A stretch of DNA of 64,000 nt from Mesorhizobium sp. GTDB lineage: Bacteria; Pseudomonadota; Alphaproteobacteria; Rhizobiales; Rhizobiaceae. Below, one piece after another: positions 34,966-42,965 of the stretch. The stretch covers positions 52,719 to 116,718 of the forward strand of contig SAPZ01000020.1 in assembly GCA_004020875.1 (NCBI GenBank). Reading direction: 5' to 3'. The stretch's first letter is position 1. Every line of letters begins with the position of its first letter. The notes beneath the pieces were generated by a model, which ran no database searches, had not been told where the DNA came from, and was given only the letters and a program-made list of their open reading frames with translations. A program made the position numbers and the translations under genes.

Positions 34966-35335
34966 CGCTGTCGATGAGCGGCCGGAGGCTCGCCTCGAGA
35001 CCGCGGATGCGGTTGCGGATCTCCTCATCGCTCAGTTGCTCGAGAGTGGTTTTATCATCGAAACTTTCCGAGCTGGCCGCAAAATCCTTGGGCAGCAGCG
35101 TCAGCACGACCTTGAGATACTGGTCGGGCTTTTCGGCCCTGACCGCCGCGATGACGCCGGCGCCATGGGCGCGGAAATCGGCGCGAAGGGCGGCGGCGAA
35201 GTCGTCGACGAGCGTCTTTCGCGGGCGCTTCGGGCACGCGGCGGCGCCGGCTTGAACCGGGGCGGACCTCGCCGGCTTCGCGCCGGCAGGCTTGCCGCTC
35301 GCGGCCTTGCCGGCGTCAGCCCTAGAGCGCCGCAT
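34913..35335 (-). CDS. Small-terminase-like phage protein
   Basis: About 140 aa from ATG 35335: an Ala/Lys/Arg/Pro-rich N-terminus then LVDDFAAALRADFRAHGAGV, IAAVRAEKPDQYLKVVLTLL and LEQLSDEEIRNRIRGLEASL. The YLKVV...LSDEE region is what I recall from small packaging proteins preceding large terminases in alphaproteobacterial prophages. It overlaps the terminase start by 53 bp, as usual for small/large terminase pairs. Confidence 0.6.
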   Translation of the reverse strand: MRRSRADAGKAASGKPAGAKPARSAPVQAGAAACPKRPRKTLVDDFAAALRADFRAHGAGVIAAVRAEKPDQYLKVVLTLLPKDFAASSESFDDKTTLEQLSDEEIRNRIRGLEASLRPLIDSDADLSGAARGIGPKAAP

Positions 35336-35678
35336 CGGACGGTGTCGCTTTCGCAGTCCTTGCCTTGCGCGGCTTGCGCGCCGGCTTCTTGCGCGGCTTG
35401 GCGCGCCTCGGAGGCTCGCCATCGACGGCCGGCCCGGGTATCGCCTTCAGCTTCGCTGTCGCGGCACGGACGAGCGACGCATCAAGGCCCCGGAGCGGGA
35501 AGCCGAAACCGGCGACCGCCTCGACCGGTCCGCCGCGCACCATGCCGATGCGCACGCCCGGCGCGACCTGCTCGACGCGTCCAGTGCGACGTGGCGGGTC
35601 CGCGCCCTCGTACGCGCCGATGGCGCTGACGATCTCGGCGCCGTCATCGGCGGTGATGATGGTGGCGTAACGCGGCAT
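35322..35678 (-). CDS. Hypothetical protein at the head of the phage remnant
   Basis: 118 aa from ATG 35678 (GAGGCTCC upstream). The N-terminus MPRYATIITADDGAEIVSAI leads to RVEQVAPGVRIGMVRGGPVE, and a very basic Ala/Lys/Arg/Pro tail (KPRKKPARKPRKARTAKAT) suggests nucleic-acid binding. It overlaps the small-terminase-like gene by 14 bp, so it belongs to the same operon. No family recognised. Confidence 0.55.
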   Translation of the reverse strand: MPRYATIITADDGAEIVSAIGAYEGADPPRRTGRVEQVAPGVRIGMVRGGPVEAVAGFGFPLRGLDASLVRAATAKLKAIPGPAVDGEPPRRAKPRKKPARKPRKARTAKATPSDAAL

Positions 35679-35744
35679 GGAGCCTCGGGGCAGAATGGTG
35701 AGGCCGCGCTCCATCGCGCCAGCGCTCGAAAGAAATGGATGGCC

Positions 35745-35772
35745 GAAAAACAAAACCCGCCTCGCGGCGGGT
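35745..35772 (-). terminator. Terminator just upstream of the phage operon
   Basis: ACCCGCC/GGCGGGT stem (35755-35761 with 35766-35772), TCGC loop, followed on the minus strand by TTTTGTTTTT. It lies 77 bp before the first phage gene and no gene is visible on that strand further right, so it would block incoming transcripts or act as an attenuator. The rest of the 370-bp gap (35679-36048) holds the promoter of the next plus-strand gene. Confidence 0.65.
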
Positions 35773-35955
35773 CGTTGGCGCAAATCAGCACCATGAGTAA
35801 AATATTAGCATAGCTGCCCTCACCGGGCAAGAGGTTGCAGGCATATTTTCCTATCTTGCCGATAGCCCGCCTTATCCGAGACATGCTGTCGAAAAAACCC
35901 AATGCGCCACAGCCAGGGATTGAACAAGTGGCCAAATTTCGCACGAATTTTTGTC

Positions 35956-35980
35956 GGAACCAACCGTGGCCCGACGGGTT
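35956..35980 (+). promoter_or_regulatory. Candidate EcfG promoter
   Basis: GGAAC at 35956-35960, 18 bases, TT at 35979-35980 (-10 GGTT), 68 bp before the exported protein at 36049. Confidence 0.4.
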
Positions 35981-36048
35981 CCACCCTCAGTCGCAGACGC
36001 GACGGACCCTGCAAGAGACGAACCGTCTCGCAACAGAGGAGAAGAATC

Positions 36049-36366
36049 ATGCTTACGAAGATTCTCGCGGCTTCGGCCCTGACAATCGGCCTCGCCACGG
36101 CGGCGATGGCCCAGACCGCGAATTCGACCAACGGCGCGGCCGGCAGCGGTCAAAGCATCACCGTCGACCCGAGGACGCCGGCCACCCCACCGCCTGACCA
36201 GATGGCGCCTGACACCGGCACGACGGGCAGCATCACCGGCGGCGATATGAATTCCAACGCCGACAAGAACTGCCCGAACAGCCCGCAGGGCGCGCAGGGC
36301 GATGCCAACAACACCGCCGCCAGCACGGTGCAGCCGAACGTCAACGATAACAATTGCGGCAAGTAG
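36049..36366 (+). CDS. Exported Asn/Thr/Pro-rich protein
   Basis: 105 aa, AGAGGAGAAGAATC before the ATG. Signal peptide MLTKILAASALTIGLATAAM, cut at AMA-Q. The mature protein is low-complexity (TANSTNGAAGSG, TPATPPPDQMAPDTGTTG) with two Cys (KNCPNSP and NNCGK). It resembles the secreted protein at 55056-55355 in its Asn/Pro/Thr bias and terminal NCGxx. Likely a periplasmic stress protein of unknown role, with its own terminator. Confidence 0.7.
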   Translation: MLTKILAASALTIGLATAAMAQTANSTNGAAGSGQSITVDPRTPATPPPDQMAPDTGTTGSITGGDMNSNADKNCPNSPQGAQGDANNTAASTVQPNVNDNNCGK

Positions 36367-36387
36367 GCCTGCAACTCGCTCTTCGCA

Positions 36388-36416
36388 AAGGCCGTGGAGC
36401 CCACGGCCTTTTGCTT
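36388..36416 (+). terminator. Terminator
   Basis: 10-bp perfect stem (36388-36397 with 36401-36410), 3-nt loop, followed by TTGCTTT. 22 bp after the exported-protein stop. Confidence 0.8.
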
Positions 36417-36447
36417 TGCCGGCTTCACCGGCGCGGCAAGGGCGGTC

Positions 36448-36472
36448 GGAACCATGCGGCCTTCCGACCGTT
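36448..36472 (+). promoter_or_regulatory. EcfG-type general-stress promoter (strict)
   Basis: GGAAC at 36448-36452, 16 bases, CGTT at 36469-36472, 24 bp before the start codon of the DUF883-like gene. Confidence 0.75.
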
Positions 36473-36496
36473 GCAAGGGGCAAAAAGGAGAAACCC

Positions 36497-37039
36497 ATGG
36501 CAGACAACGATAGCAGTAGCGGTGGCGCCGCAAACGGCACCGGCACCTCGAGCAGCAGCCCAGCCAGCGAAGCACGCCCCCGTAACGCCGCCTCGCGTAG
36601 CAGCCGCGCTTCGCGCAGCGGCGCGGCATCGCGCGGCAACGCGGCTTCCACCAGGGCGTCCGAAGGCGCAATGAAGAAGCAGATCGCGGAGTTGAAGCGC
36701 GAGGTGAACCGCCTGAACCGCGCCCTTTCCGAGCAGGCCGAGGAAGCGACCGAGACCGCGCAGGGCTGGTACCAGAGTGCGGCCGAGAGCGCGTCGAACC
36801 TCTATAGCGGGGCGGCCGACCGCGCGTCGAACCTTTACAGCGGAGCCTCCGGTCGCGCGTCGCGGGCGGCAAGCCAATTGCGCAGCCAGGCGCAGAGCGT
36901 TTCGGAAACCGTGCAGCAGAATCCGGGCACCTTCTCGACGGCCATGCTGATCGGCGGCCTTGTCGGGCTGCTGGCCGGCATGGCGATCAGCCGGAACTCG
37001 GACCCGGAGCCGGATTGGCTGCATCGCTGGCACAGATAG
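36497..37039 (+). CDS. DUF883-like membrane-anchored stress protein
   Basis: 180 aa, AAGGAGAAACCC before the ATG. The N-terminus (1-58) is a disordered Ser/Ala/Arg stretch. A coiled coil follows (MKKQIAELKREVNRLNRALS, then EEATETAQGWYQSAAE), with repeats of SASNLYSGAADRASNLYSGA. A single C-terminal membrane helix is AMLIGGLVGLLAGMAI. This order matches ElaB/YgaM/YqjD-type DUF883 proteins, which tether to the inner membrane and bind ribosomes in E. coli; that role is not shown here. A strict EcfG promoter lies upstream. Confidence 0.75.
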   Translation: MADNDSSSGGAANGTGTSSSSPASEARPRNAASRSSRASRSGAASRGNAASTRASEGAMKKQIAELKREVNRLNRALSEQAEEATETAQGWYQSAAESASNLYSGAADRASNLYSGASGRASRAASQLRSQAQSVSETVQQNPGTFSTAMLIGGLVGLLAGMAISRNSDPEPDWLHRWHR

Positions 37040-37118
37040 CGTTTTCCGGTCCGCCTCGAGCTGCCGGGCAGAGCCAACAGTGGTAAGCGGTGGCTGCCTT
37101 GCGGCAGCCGCGCGGAAG

Positions 37119-37150
37119 AAAGGCCGGGCCGCGCGCTCGGCCTTTCTCTT
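37119..37150 (+). terminator. Terminator of the DUF883-like gene
   Basis: AAAGGCCG/CGGCCTTT stem (37119-37126 with 37138-37145) followed by CTCTT, preceded by a second hairpin near 37092-37110. The T tract is weak. Confidence 0.55.
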
Positions 37151-37277
37151 GGACGCCGCGCTATTTTCTTTCCAAGGTTGTGTCGTCCCCGCGCTTTTGC
37201 TGTGGCCGGTTGTCCTACGGGCTGGCCATTAGCCAGAGCTTATGGGATCATTCCGCCGGGGAATCGCGGAGAGCGGC

Positions 37278-37547
37278 ATGGACAGACCTGCCATGGCATC
37301 CGTCTTTCGGATGCGGCATGTGCCTGCAAGCATTTCGGGCGTTCGCAGCCTTGGCAGGGGCCAGGCCGATCCGATCTTTCATTCGAGACCACTCGGCGAG
37401 GCGATCCGCTTCATCGCCCAGGCCGATGGCCAGTACGACCTCAGCGCCGTCGCCGTCTTCTACGGCGACCGCCAGACGCCGCCGCTCGGCAACCGCGAGA
37501 TCCGGCAGCTCTGGAGCGAGTATGGCGAGCGGTTGATAGAGGCGTAG
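37278..37547 (+). CDS. Hypothetical protein, 89 aa
   Basis: From ATG 37278 with GGAGAGCGGC; an upstream in-frame start at 37242 is weaker. The C-terminal half is well formed: PLGEAIRFIAQADGQYDLSA, VAVFYGDRQTPPLGNREIRQ, LWSEYGERLIEA. The opposite-strand frame is also open but less protein-like. No family recognised; the next gene follows after 76 bp. Confidence 0.55.
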   Translation: MDRPAMASVFRMRHVPASISGVRSLGRGQADPIFHSRPLGEAIRFIAQADGQYDLSAVAVFYGDRQTPPLGNREIRQLWSEYGERLIEA

Positions 37548-37623
37548 AGCCGCGCAGGCTTTTGCGCCGGATCGGAAACGCCGCTCATGCGTTCTTGTGG
37601 CGAGGTCAATGGGAGGAAGCACC

Positions 37624-37929
37624 ATGAACGTCGCCAATCTTCAGCTTGAGGGCCTGCTGATGGCCGTCGCGGCAATCAACCATGTGCTGGTCAAGAAGGG
37701 CGTGCTCACCGTTGAGGAGATCGACATCGCGCTGCGCAAGGCCGAAGCCGGCGAGACCGGCGAGGAGCGTTCCGAGGCGATCTCGGCGTCGAACCGCGAC
37801 GCCATCAATTTCCCGATCCGGCTGCTCGAACTCGCCAACCAGTGCCAGCCCGAGGCGGACATGCCGTCCTTCTCGAAACTGGCGCGCATGGTCGGGCAGA
37901 TGAAGGAGCCCTATAACGACCAGATGTGA
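37624..37929 (+). CDS. Hypothetical helical protein, 101 aa
   Basis: From ATG 37624 with GGAGGAAGCACC. MNVANLQLEGLLMAVAAINH, then VLVKKGVLTVEEIDIALRKA (a helix-loop-helix like those in small regulatory subunits), then NFPIRLLELANQCQPEADMP. Soluble and mostly alpha-helical. I do not recognise a family, but the KGVLTxEEIDxAL segment is reminiscent of thiocyanate/nitrile hydratase accessory motifs; weak. Confidence 0.65.
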   Translation: MNVANLQLEGLLMAVAAINHVLVKKGVLTVEEIDIALRKAEAGETGEERSEAISASNRDAINFPIRLLELANQCQPEADMPSFSKLARMVGQMKEPYNDQM

Positions 37930-38009
37930 GGGGCTCGGCTGATTGCAAGGCGCGCCAATCGCGGGTGCCGGCGCCCGCCCTACATCCACCCTGCGGGCAT
38001 CTCCCCCTG

Positions 38010-38429
38010 TCACGCCCGGCCCGGCCAACCTTGCTTGAGGGCAAGCACGCTCCCCGGGCCGTGCGCCGCGGCGTAGAGCAGGCCGGCGGCGAAGGGGAAG
38101 TGGGACATGAAGGCGCCGAACTCGGCCTGGTTCCCGGCCCAGTGCGACGGGCCGTGAAAGGCAAAACCGAGGAAGACGACATAGACCGCGCCGATCAGAG
38201 CCAACGGCGTCATGAAGGCGCCGGTCAGGAATGCGATCACCAGCAGCGTCTCAAGGATCGCCGCGCACCATGCCAGGAACAGCGGGAACGGGAAGCCTGC
38301 GGCGGCGATGTAGCCGGCGGTTGCGCCCATATCCATCAGCTTGAAGGCCACGCCCATCGCGAACATGGCGGCGAAGATCAGGCGGGCGATGAGAATGGCG
38401 GCGGTCTGCCAGGTCGATTGGGTTTCCAC
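38010..38429 (-). CDS. DoxX-family membrane protein (third)
   Basis: 139 aa from a GTG at 38429 with GGAGGG 7 nt upstream; the ATG at 38468 has none. Four membrane segments (about residues 10-30, 48-68, 73-92, 108-125) with AAMFAMGVAFKLMDMGATAG in the DoxX position. Substantially diverged from the tandem pair at 2942 and 3483. It ends 81 bp from the hypothetical gene on the other strand. Confidence 0.75.
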   Translation of the reverse strand: METQSTWQTAAILIARLIFAAMFAMGVAFKLMDMGATAGYIAAAGFPFPLFLAWCAAILETLLVIAFLTGAFMTPLALIGAVYVVFLGFAFHGPSHWAGNQAEFGAFMSHFPFAAGLLYAAAHGPGSVLALKQGWPGRA

Positions 38430-38525
38430 GAGTGTCCCTCCGGATTGTTGAAGCGGTCGATGCCCCAAGGACGGATGGAGGAAGAGGATTCCGACAGGGG
38501 GTGGGAAAATTGTTGGAGCGCCAAC

Positions 38526-38757
38526 TTCCTCGCCCCTGCAACGCAGGGGAGAGGTGGCCGCGAAGCGGTCGGAGAGGGAGCAGCGCCAGCGACAGACGAT
38601 GAAGCACGGTGTGGCGCGCCCGAGGTTCTAAATCGCGATACGATCTCTCGGATCCGCTCCATGCGCTTTAGGGAGACATGCTTTAGCTCTACGAATGCCC
38701 CTCTCCGTCGCGGCTTCGCCGCGCCACCTCTCCCCCCGCTTCGCGCGGGGCGAGGAA
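38526..38757. repeat. Palindromic intergenic repeat, copy 3 (larger centre)
   Basis: 232 bp with the same TTCCTCGCCCC and GGGGCGAGGAA ends and similar hairpins as at 33494 and 34123, but a longer, different centre. The right inner edge keeps the shared CTCTACGAATGCCCCTCTCC block. It lies between the DoxX gene and kynA. Confidence 0.7.
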
Positions 38758-38763
38758 AAAAGC

Positions 38764-39519
38764 TCAGCCGGCCTTCGCCTGTGCCGGATGGCTGATCGAG
38801 TCCCGCACGGTGCCGTATTCGGCACCCCAGCGGTCGGTCATGTCGCAGCGTATGTCCCAGAGCTCGGGGAAGAAACGGTGGCGGGCACCACCTTCCAGGA
38901 TCTCCACCGGCCGGCCCTTCAGCGACTTCGCGCCCAGCCCGATCGAGCGGTGGATCAGATAGAGGTGGTTGGCGCGGAATTTCTGGAACAGCTCGTCGAA
39001 CTCGATCAGCGCCTCCGCTACCACATAGGCGTCGCCATGGTCGTAATGCTCGTCATAGATGTCCGCCACGGTCAGCCCGCCGCCATCGAGGTAGGCATGC
39101 TTGAAGGCCCGCCAAAGGTCCGGCGGCAGGCGAAGCAGGAATTTGAAGCCGGGCGATTCCTGGCCGCTGCCATTGCCGAGCTGCAGGCGGATCTGCTGAT
39201 ACTCCTTGGGCGACATGGTCTCCAGGAGATCGAGCTGCGCCGTCATCATGCGCATCAACCGGTGCACGCGGCCCATCAGCGTGACGATGCGGTGCGTGTT
39301 CTGTTTCTCCAGGTAGTCGAGCACGTCGACCAGCGTGTAGGCGATGAGCTTCATCCACAGCTCCTCGACCTGGTGCACGATCTGGAACTGCAATTCGTCG
39401 GCGTTGACCATTTCGGCAAGCGGCTTCTGGCAGGCGAGCAGCTGGTCGCATTTGAGGTAGACGCCGTAGTCGCGCACCTCGGGCGTCTCGATGCGGGCGT
39501 GATAATCCGTCTTGTCCAT
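38764..39519 (-). CDS. kynA: Tryptophan 2,3-dioxygenase
   Basis: 251 aa heme enzyme opening the indole ring of L-tryptophan to N-formylkynurenine. Signatures: FQIVHQVEELWMKLIAYTLV with a heme-pocket His, RLQLGNGSGQESPGFKFLL, and the C-terminal IHRSIGLGAKSLKGRPVEIL with FFPELWDIR. It is shorter at the ends than animal TDO but normal for this bacterial group. Divergent from an Lrp-type regulator, the usual KynR-like arrangement. kynB and kynU are not adjacent. Confidence 0.93.
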   Translation of the reverse strand: MDKTDYHARIETPEVRDYGVYLKCDQLLACQKPLAEMVNADELQFQIVHQVEELWMKLIAYTLVDVLDYLEKQNTHRIVTLMGRVHRLMRMMTAQLDLLETMSPKEYQQIRLQLGNGSGQESPGFKFLLRLPPDLWRAFKHAYLDGGGLTVADIYDEHYDHGDAYVVAEALIEFDELFQKFRANHLYLIHRSIGLGAKSLKGRPVEILEGGARHRFFPELWDIRCDMTDRWGAEYGTVRDSISHPAQAKAG

Positions 39520-39570
39520 TGCTCATTCTCCTCGGGGCATGACCGCGCACAAGGATAGTGCTTGCGGCTT

Positions 39571-39581
39571 GAACATTGTTC
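39571..39581. promoter_or_regulatory. Palindrome between kynA and lrp
   Basis: GAACATTGTTC, a perfect 5-1-5 palindrome, 52 bp before kynA and 72 bp before the regulator gene. Candidate site for the Lrp-type protein; short, so only suggestive. Confidence 0.4.
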
Positions 39582-39652
39582 CTTTCTGTTATCCAAATGG
39601 CCTAAAAAGAAGGACGCTTACCGATCATGCCCGCCCCTGTGGAGAACGAACA

Positions 39653-40123
39653 GTGCTGGATGCCTTGGACCGCAGAATAGTCGGCGCGCTTGAGCGCGAT
39701 GCTCGTATCTCATTCGGCGAGCTCGCCGAGGAGGTCGGCTTGAGCAAGACGCCATGCTGGAAGCGCGTGAAGGCGCTGGAAGAGGCAGGCGTCATCCGTG
39801 GCTATTCGACCCGCATCGATCCCGCGGCGATCGGCTTCGGCATCGAGGCCTTCATCCAGGTGTCGATCGACTTCGAGGTGTCGGATGCTTTCGAAACGGC
39901 TGTGAAGAAGCACCCGCTGATCCGCCGCTGCTACGCCACGACCGGCGAGGCCGACTATCTGCTGCAGATCGTCACCGTTGATATGAGGGCACTCGACCGC
40001 ATGCTGCGCGAAGAGCTCAGCCGGCTGCCAGGCGTTCGCCGCACCGTCACCTCGATGGCGATGCGCGAGATCAAGGGCGACATCTCGCTTGCCGCGGCGG
40101 CTGCGCATGCCCTGCGGGGCTAG
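39653..40123 (+). CDS. Lrp/AsnC-family regulator, probably of kynA
   Basis: 156 aa from a GTG at 39653 with GGAG 9 nt upstream; the longer open frame to 39512 runs through the promoter region. N-terminal HTH: LDALDRRIVGALERDARISF, then ELAEEVGLSKTPCWKRVKAL. C-terminal RAM domain: AFIQVSIDFEVSDAFETAVK and CYATTGEADYLLQIV. The KTPCWKRV form of the recognition helix is the one found in KynR-like regulators of tryptophan/kynurenine catabolism, which respond to kynurenine; ligand inferred. Confidence 0.88.
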   Translation: MLDALDRRIVGALERDARISFGELAEEVGLSKTPCWKRVKALEEAGVIRGYSTRIDPAAIGFGIEAFIQVSIDFEVSDAFETAVKKHPLIRRCYATTGEADYLLQIVTVDMRALDRMLREELSRLPGVRRTVTSMAMREIKGDISLAAAAAHALRG

Positions 40124-40256
40124 CGGCAAGACGACTTGCCACCCGCGCCGCCTCTTCCTTCTCGGCGTCGGCCTTGCGCTTCGGGCACTCCTCGAAATCA
40201 TGGTCGCGGCCGCCGCAATAGGAGCAGCATTTGGCGGGGGTGTCGGGGTGGAGCAT
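40071..40256 (-). CDS. Small CCHC zinc-knuckle protein
   Basis: From ATG 40256 (61 aa): MLHPDTPAKCCSYCGGRDHD then FEECPKRKADAEKEEAARVA. CSYCGGRDHDFEEC is exactly C-x2-C-x4-H-x4-C, the zinc-knuckle spacing of retroviral nucleocapsid proteins. Two upstream in-frame starts (40265 and TTG 40271) are possible. The 3' end overlaps the end of the Lrp gene on the other strand by 53 bp. The strict CCHC and charged tail suggest a small nucleic-acid-binding protein; function unknown. Confidence 0.6.
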   Translation of the reverse strand: MLHPDTPAKCCSYCGGRDHDFEECPKRKADAEKEEAARVASRLAASPAGHAQPPRQARCRP

Positions 40257-40399
40257 CGAGACCATTCCCAAGAATGCACGAAAAGGTTTCCGGTTGCAGC
40301 AAATGCGTGAACCGTCGCAACAGCCGCCCTACCCATCCCCGAGAGATCAAAGTTCAAGGAGCTCGCCGCTGGCGCGGCGGGCTCCCGACCGGTCACCGC

Positions 40400-40753
40400 T
40401 CACGCATGCGCGTGAGGATGACGGAAGTCCCAGACGGCCCAGGCCGATGCCACGACCACCAGCACGCCGAGAACGACATGCGTGGCCATCACATGCGTGT
40501 CAGCCGCGAAGCGCAGGAGCCAGGGCGACACGATCAGCCAGAGCCCGAGGACCGCGCTTACCCATTCTTCCCACTCGGCGAACACCGAAAGCGTCGCCAG
40601 AGCCAGCGCGCCGAGCAGAACGCCGACGATCCAGGCGTTCCACGCAGGCACCATCGCCGCGGTGAATCCGATGACCCAAGGTGAGATGAACAGGCAGATC
40701 GCGAGGACCAGAGTGATCCAGTCCAGGCTCTTTCTTGCTTCCATCATTGCCAT
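40400..40753 (-). CDS. SPW-repeat membrane protein
   Basis: 117 aa from ATG 40753 (GGAGG 6 nt upstream). Four membrane helices in two repeats, each with the SPW signature: CLFISPWVIGF and WLIVSPWLLRF. Family of unknown function. The C-terminus FRHPHAHA is His-rich. It stands alone between the zinc-knuckle gene and the HWE kinase. Confidence 0.85.
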   Translation of the reverse strand: MAMMEARKSLDWITLVLAICLFISPWVIGFTAAMVPAWNAWIVGVLLGALALATLSVFAEWEEWVSAVLGLWLIVSPWLLRFAADTHVMATHVVLGVLVVVASAWAVWDFRHPHAHA

Positions 40754-40936
40754 GACAACCTCCATGGATGAAGCTTGACCAAAGCAACTGTATCCGCGTG
40801 GACATTGCACGCTCACCATTGATATAATTACGCTTTTGCGGCGCTGCAAGGAGGGCCTGAGCGACCGCGGCCCGCCCCGGGCTTTCGTGCGCCTGACGGC
40901 AAGGTGCAAATCACACCGGCGCCGGCGATCCGACGC

Positions 40937-42016
40937 TCAAACGGCGATGTCGCTGTCAGTATCGGTGCCGAGCTGCGGGACGATGATCGCCTCGAGCGGG
41001 GCGTCGAGCGTCCATTTCAAGCTGCCGGGCGAGCGTTCGAGGCTGGAGGAACCGCTCAGCGACTGCGGAGCCACCCGCTGCAGCACCACGGTGCCGAAGC
41101 CCTTGCGTTCGGCGGCTCCCTTCTCCTTGCCAGTCTTCTCGGCGATCCCATTTCCTGCCGCGCCGGACGTCTCCTGCCACAGAAGATGAAACCGCCGCCG
41201 CGCGTCCGGACCCGTCTCGACCTTCCAGGTGATTTCCACATGGCCGCCGTCGACGGCAAGAGCGCCATATTTGGAGGAGTTTGTGCCGAGCTCATGGAAG
41301 GCCATGCCCAGATTCTGCACCGCATTCGACTGCAGCGTCAGCAGCGGCCCGGACAGCGAGATACGTTCCTCGTGGCCGAAGGGCTTCAGATGCTCCTGTA
41401 CCAGGTCGAACAGGCTGGCGCCGGCCCATTCCGACGTGACCAGAAGGTCGTGCGAGCGTGACAGCGCCATGATGCGCGCGCGGATCATCTGCTCGAACTC
41501 ACTGGGATCGGTCGAGCGCTTGCTGGTTTCCCTGACCATGGACAGGATCACCGCGAACTGGTTCTTGACGCGGTGATTGACCTCGCGCATCAGGAGCCGG
41601 ATGCGGCGCTCGCTTTCCTTGGCGGACGTGATATCGCGGGCGATCTGGGAGGCGCCGACGATCTCGCCCGTACTGTTCCTGATGGGAGAGACGGTGATCG
41701 AGACGGCGATCAACGAGCCGTCCTTGCGCTTGCGCGTCGTCTCAAGACTCCCCACGCCTTCGCCCCGGCGGATACGGCCGATGATCTCGGCCTCCTCGTT
41801 GTGCATGTGGTCGGGGATCAAGAGCAGGATCGACTGGCCGATCACCTCCTCGGCGCTGTAGCCGAACATACGCTCGGCCGCGTGGTTCCAATCGGTGATG
41901 ATGCTGTTGAGGTCCTTGCCGATGATAGCGTCATAGGACGAGTCGACGATCGCCGCGAGGCGAGCGTCAGCGTTGGCGTTCGGACGAAAAATCCCCCCTG
42001 GACTGGTCATGCGCAT
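40937..42016 (-). CDS. PAS-HWE sensor histidine kinase
   Basis: 359 aa. An N-terminal PAS/PAC (residues 15-135: IVDSSYDAIIGKDLNSIITD, WNHAAERMFGYSAEEVIGQS, then SLETTRKRKDGSLIAVSI) leads to an HWE/HisKA_2 core with phospho-His in LLMREVNHRVKNQFAVILSM and the N-box in FHELGTNSSKYGAL. No membrane segment, so cytoplasmic. HWE kinases in this group often feed PhyR of the general stress response; that is inference. No response regulator adjacent. The start is one of several ATGs near 42010-42016. Confidence 0.87.
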   Translation of the reverse strand: MRMTSPGGIFRPNANADARLAAIVDSSYDAIIGKDLNSIITDWNHAAERMFGYSAEEVIGQSILLLIPDHMHNEEAEIIGRIRRGEGVGSLETTRKRKDGSLIAVSITVSPIRNSTGEIVGASQIARDITSAKESERRIRLLMREVNHRVKNQFAVILSMVRETSKRSTDPSEFEQMIRARIMALSRSHDLLVTSEWAGASLFDLVQEHLKPFGHEERISLSGPLLTLQSNAVQNLGMAFHELGTNSSKYGALAVDGGHVEITWKVETGPDARRRFHLLWQETSGAAGNGIAEKTGKEKGAAERKGFGTVVLQRVAPQSLSGSSSLERSPGSLKWTLDAPLEAIIVPQLGTDTDSDIAV

Positions 42017-42067
42017 CAAATAGGGCCGCCCAAGACCAAGGCAACGTGTCCGCTGGATCGCATCTGC

Positions 42068-42313
42068 CTACAGCTTGGAGTCGCCGGAGCCATTGCCGGC
42101 TGTCCTGTCCGAGGATATCACGCCGAAATCCTGGGACTTCACGCCCGCATTCGCCGTGAGGAACCCATCCGAGGCCAGTCCACGACGCAAAAGTTCGCGG
42201 ACTGCGGCCGAACGGCTCGGCATGCGCTTTTCGAAACGCCAGTTCTCCAACGCCGCCAGTTCCTCTTCGGTCAGCATGATCTGCAACCTTTGCGGCCGTT
42301 CGAGCTCAGCCAT
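42068..42313 (-). CDS. Ribbon-helix-helix regulator
   Basis: 81 aa from ATG 42313 with GGAGGCAGGC. The RHH fold is readable: PQRLQIMLTEEELAALENWR (beta strand and helix A), then PSRSAAVRELLRRGLAS (helix B). The C-terminal tail (VKSQDFGVISSDRTAGNGSG) is disordered. Such proteins are antitoxins or small regulators; no toxin gene is beside it. It lies upstream of the HWE kinase on the same strand, 52 bp away, and could be co-transcribed with it. Confidence 0.75.
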   Translation of the reverse strand: MAELERPQRLQIMLTEEELAALENWRFEKRMPSRSAAVRELLRRGLASDGFLTANAGVKSQDFGVISSDRTAGNGSGDSKL

Positions 42314-42580
42314 GCCTGCCTCCATCACAGACAAAAACGCTGCGAATGAGTAAATGCCTCATCGTGAGTAGAAGTAGGGTTTGTCGCATAGGACGTCAAG
42401 AATGACCAAGCTGTGAAAGACGGCACAGGCTACCGATACCAACGATGCGCCGAAACCACATTTGTTGTTCTATGCTAACTCATTGATATTGTTTCGGCTT
42501 TCTGGCTTTTTTGCTTGCAATCCATGACCGTCGGGCGCATGGTGGAAATCGAGGGATCACCTCCAGGGAGGAGGCAGTCC

Positions 42581-42919
42581 ATGTTCCTACGATTTTCCAT
42601 CCGATTGCGCGACGACGTCCACCACAGGGTCCAGCGGGCCCTGCGGACCAAGGGTATCGTCAACATCATCCGACTTTCCGAAGAGATCAGGTTGGATCAT
42701 CTGGCCGAGAACATCGCCCGCGAGGACATCGAAAGCCTGGTGATGGAGGTATCACAGCTCTACGGGGCGCCGATCGAGTTCGACGACAAGGCCCTGACGG
42801 CGCTCGACCTGCCGGAGGTCCATGCGCCCGACAATCGCAACGACCTCGAAAAGATGCTGGATGGGCACACGTCCGGCGGTGAGATCACCATCGACGTACT
42901 GCATATGAAACGGTGCTAG
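42581..42919 (+). CDS. Hypothetical protein, 112 aa
   Basis: From ATG 42581 with AGGGAGGAGG. MFLRFSIRLRDDVHHRVQRA, then RLSEEIRLDHLAENIAREDI, then ESLVMEVSQLYGAPIEFDDK. Acidic and helical. The preceding 267 bp is AT-rich with no EcfG promoter match. No family recognised. Confidence 0.6.
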   Translation: MFLRFSIRLRDDVHHRVQRALRTKGIVNIIRLSEEIRLDHLAENIAREDIESLVMEVSQLYGAPIEFDDKALTALDLPEVHAPDNRNDLEKMLDGHTSGGEITIDVLHMKRC

Positions 42920-42965
42920 GCGCGTCGCGTCTGGACCTCGATCGACCGCGCCCCTCGGAACCCCG

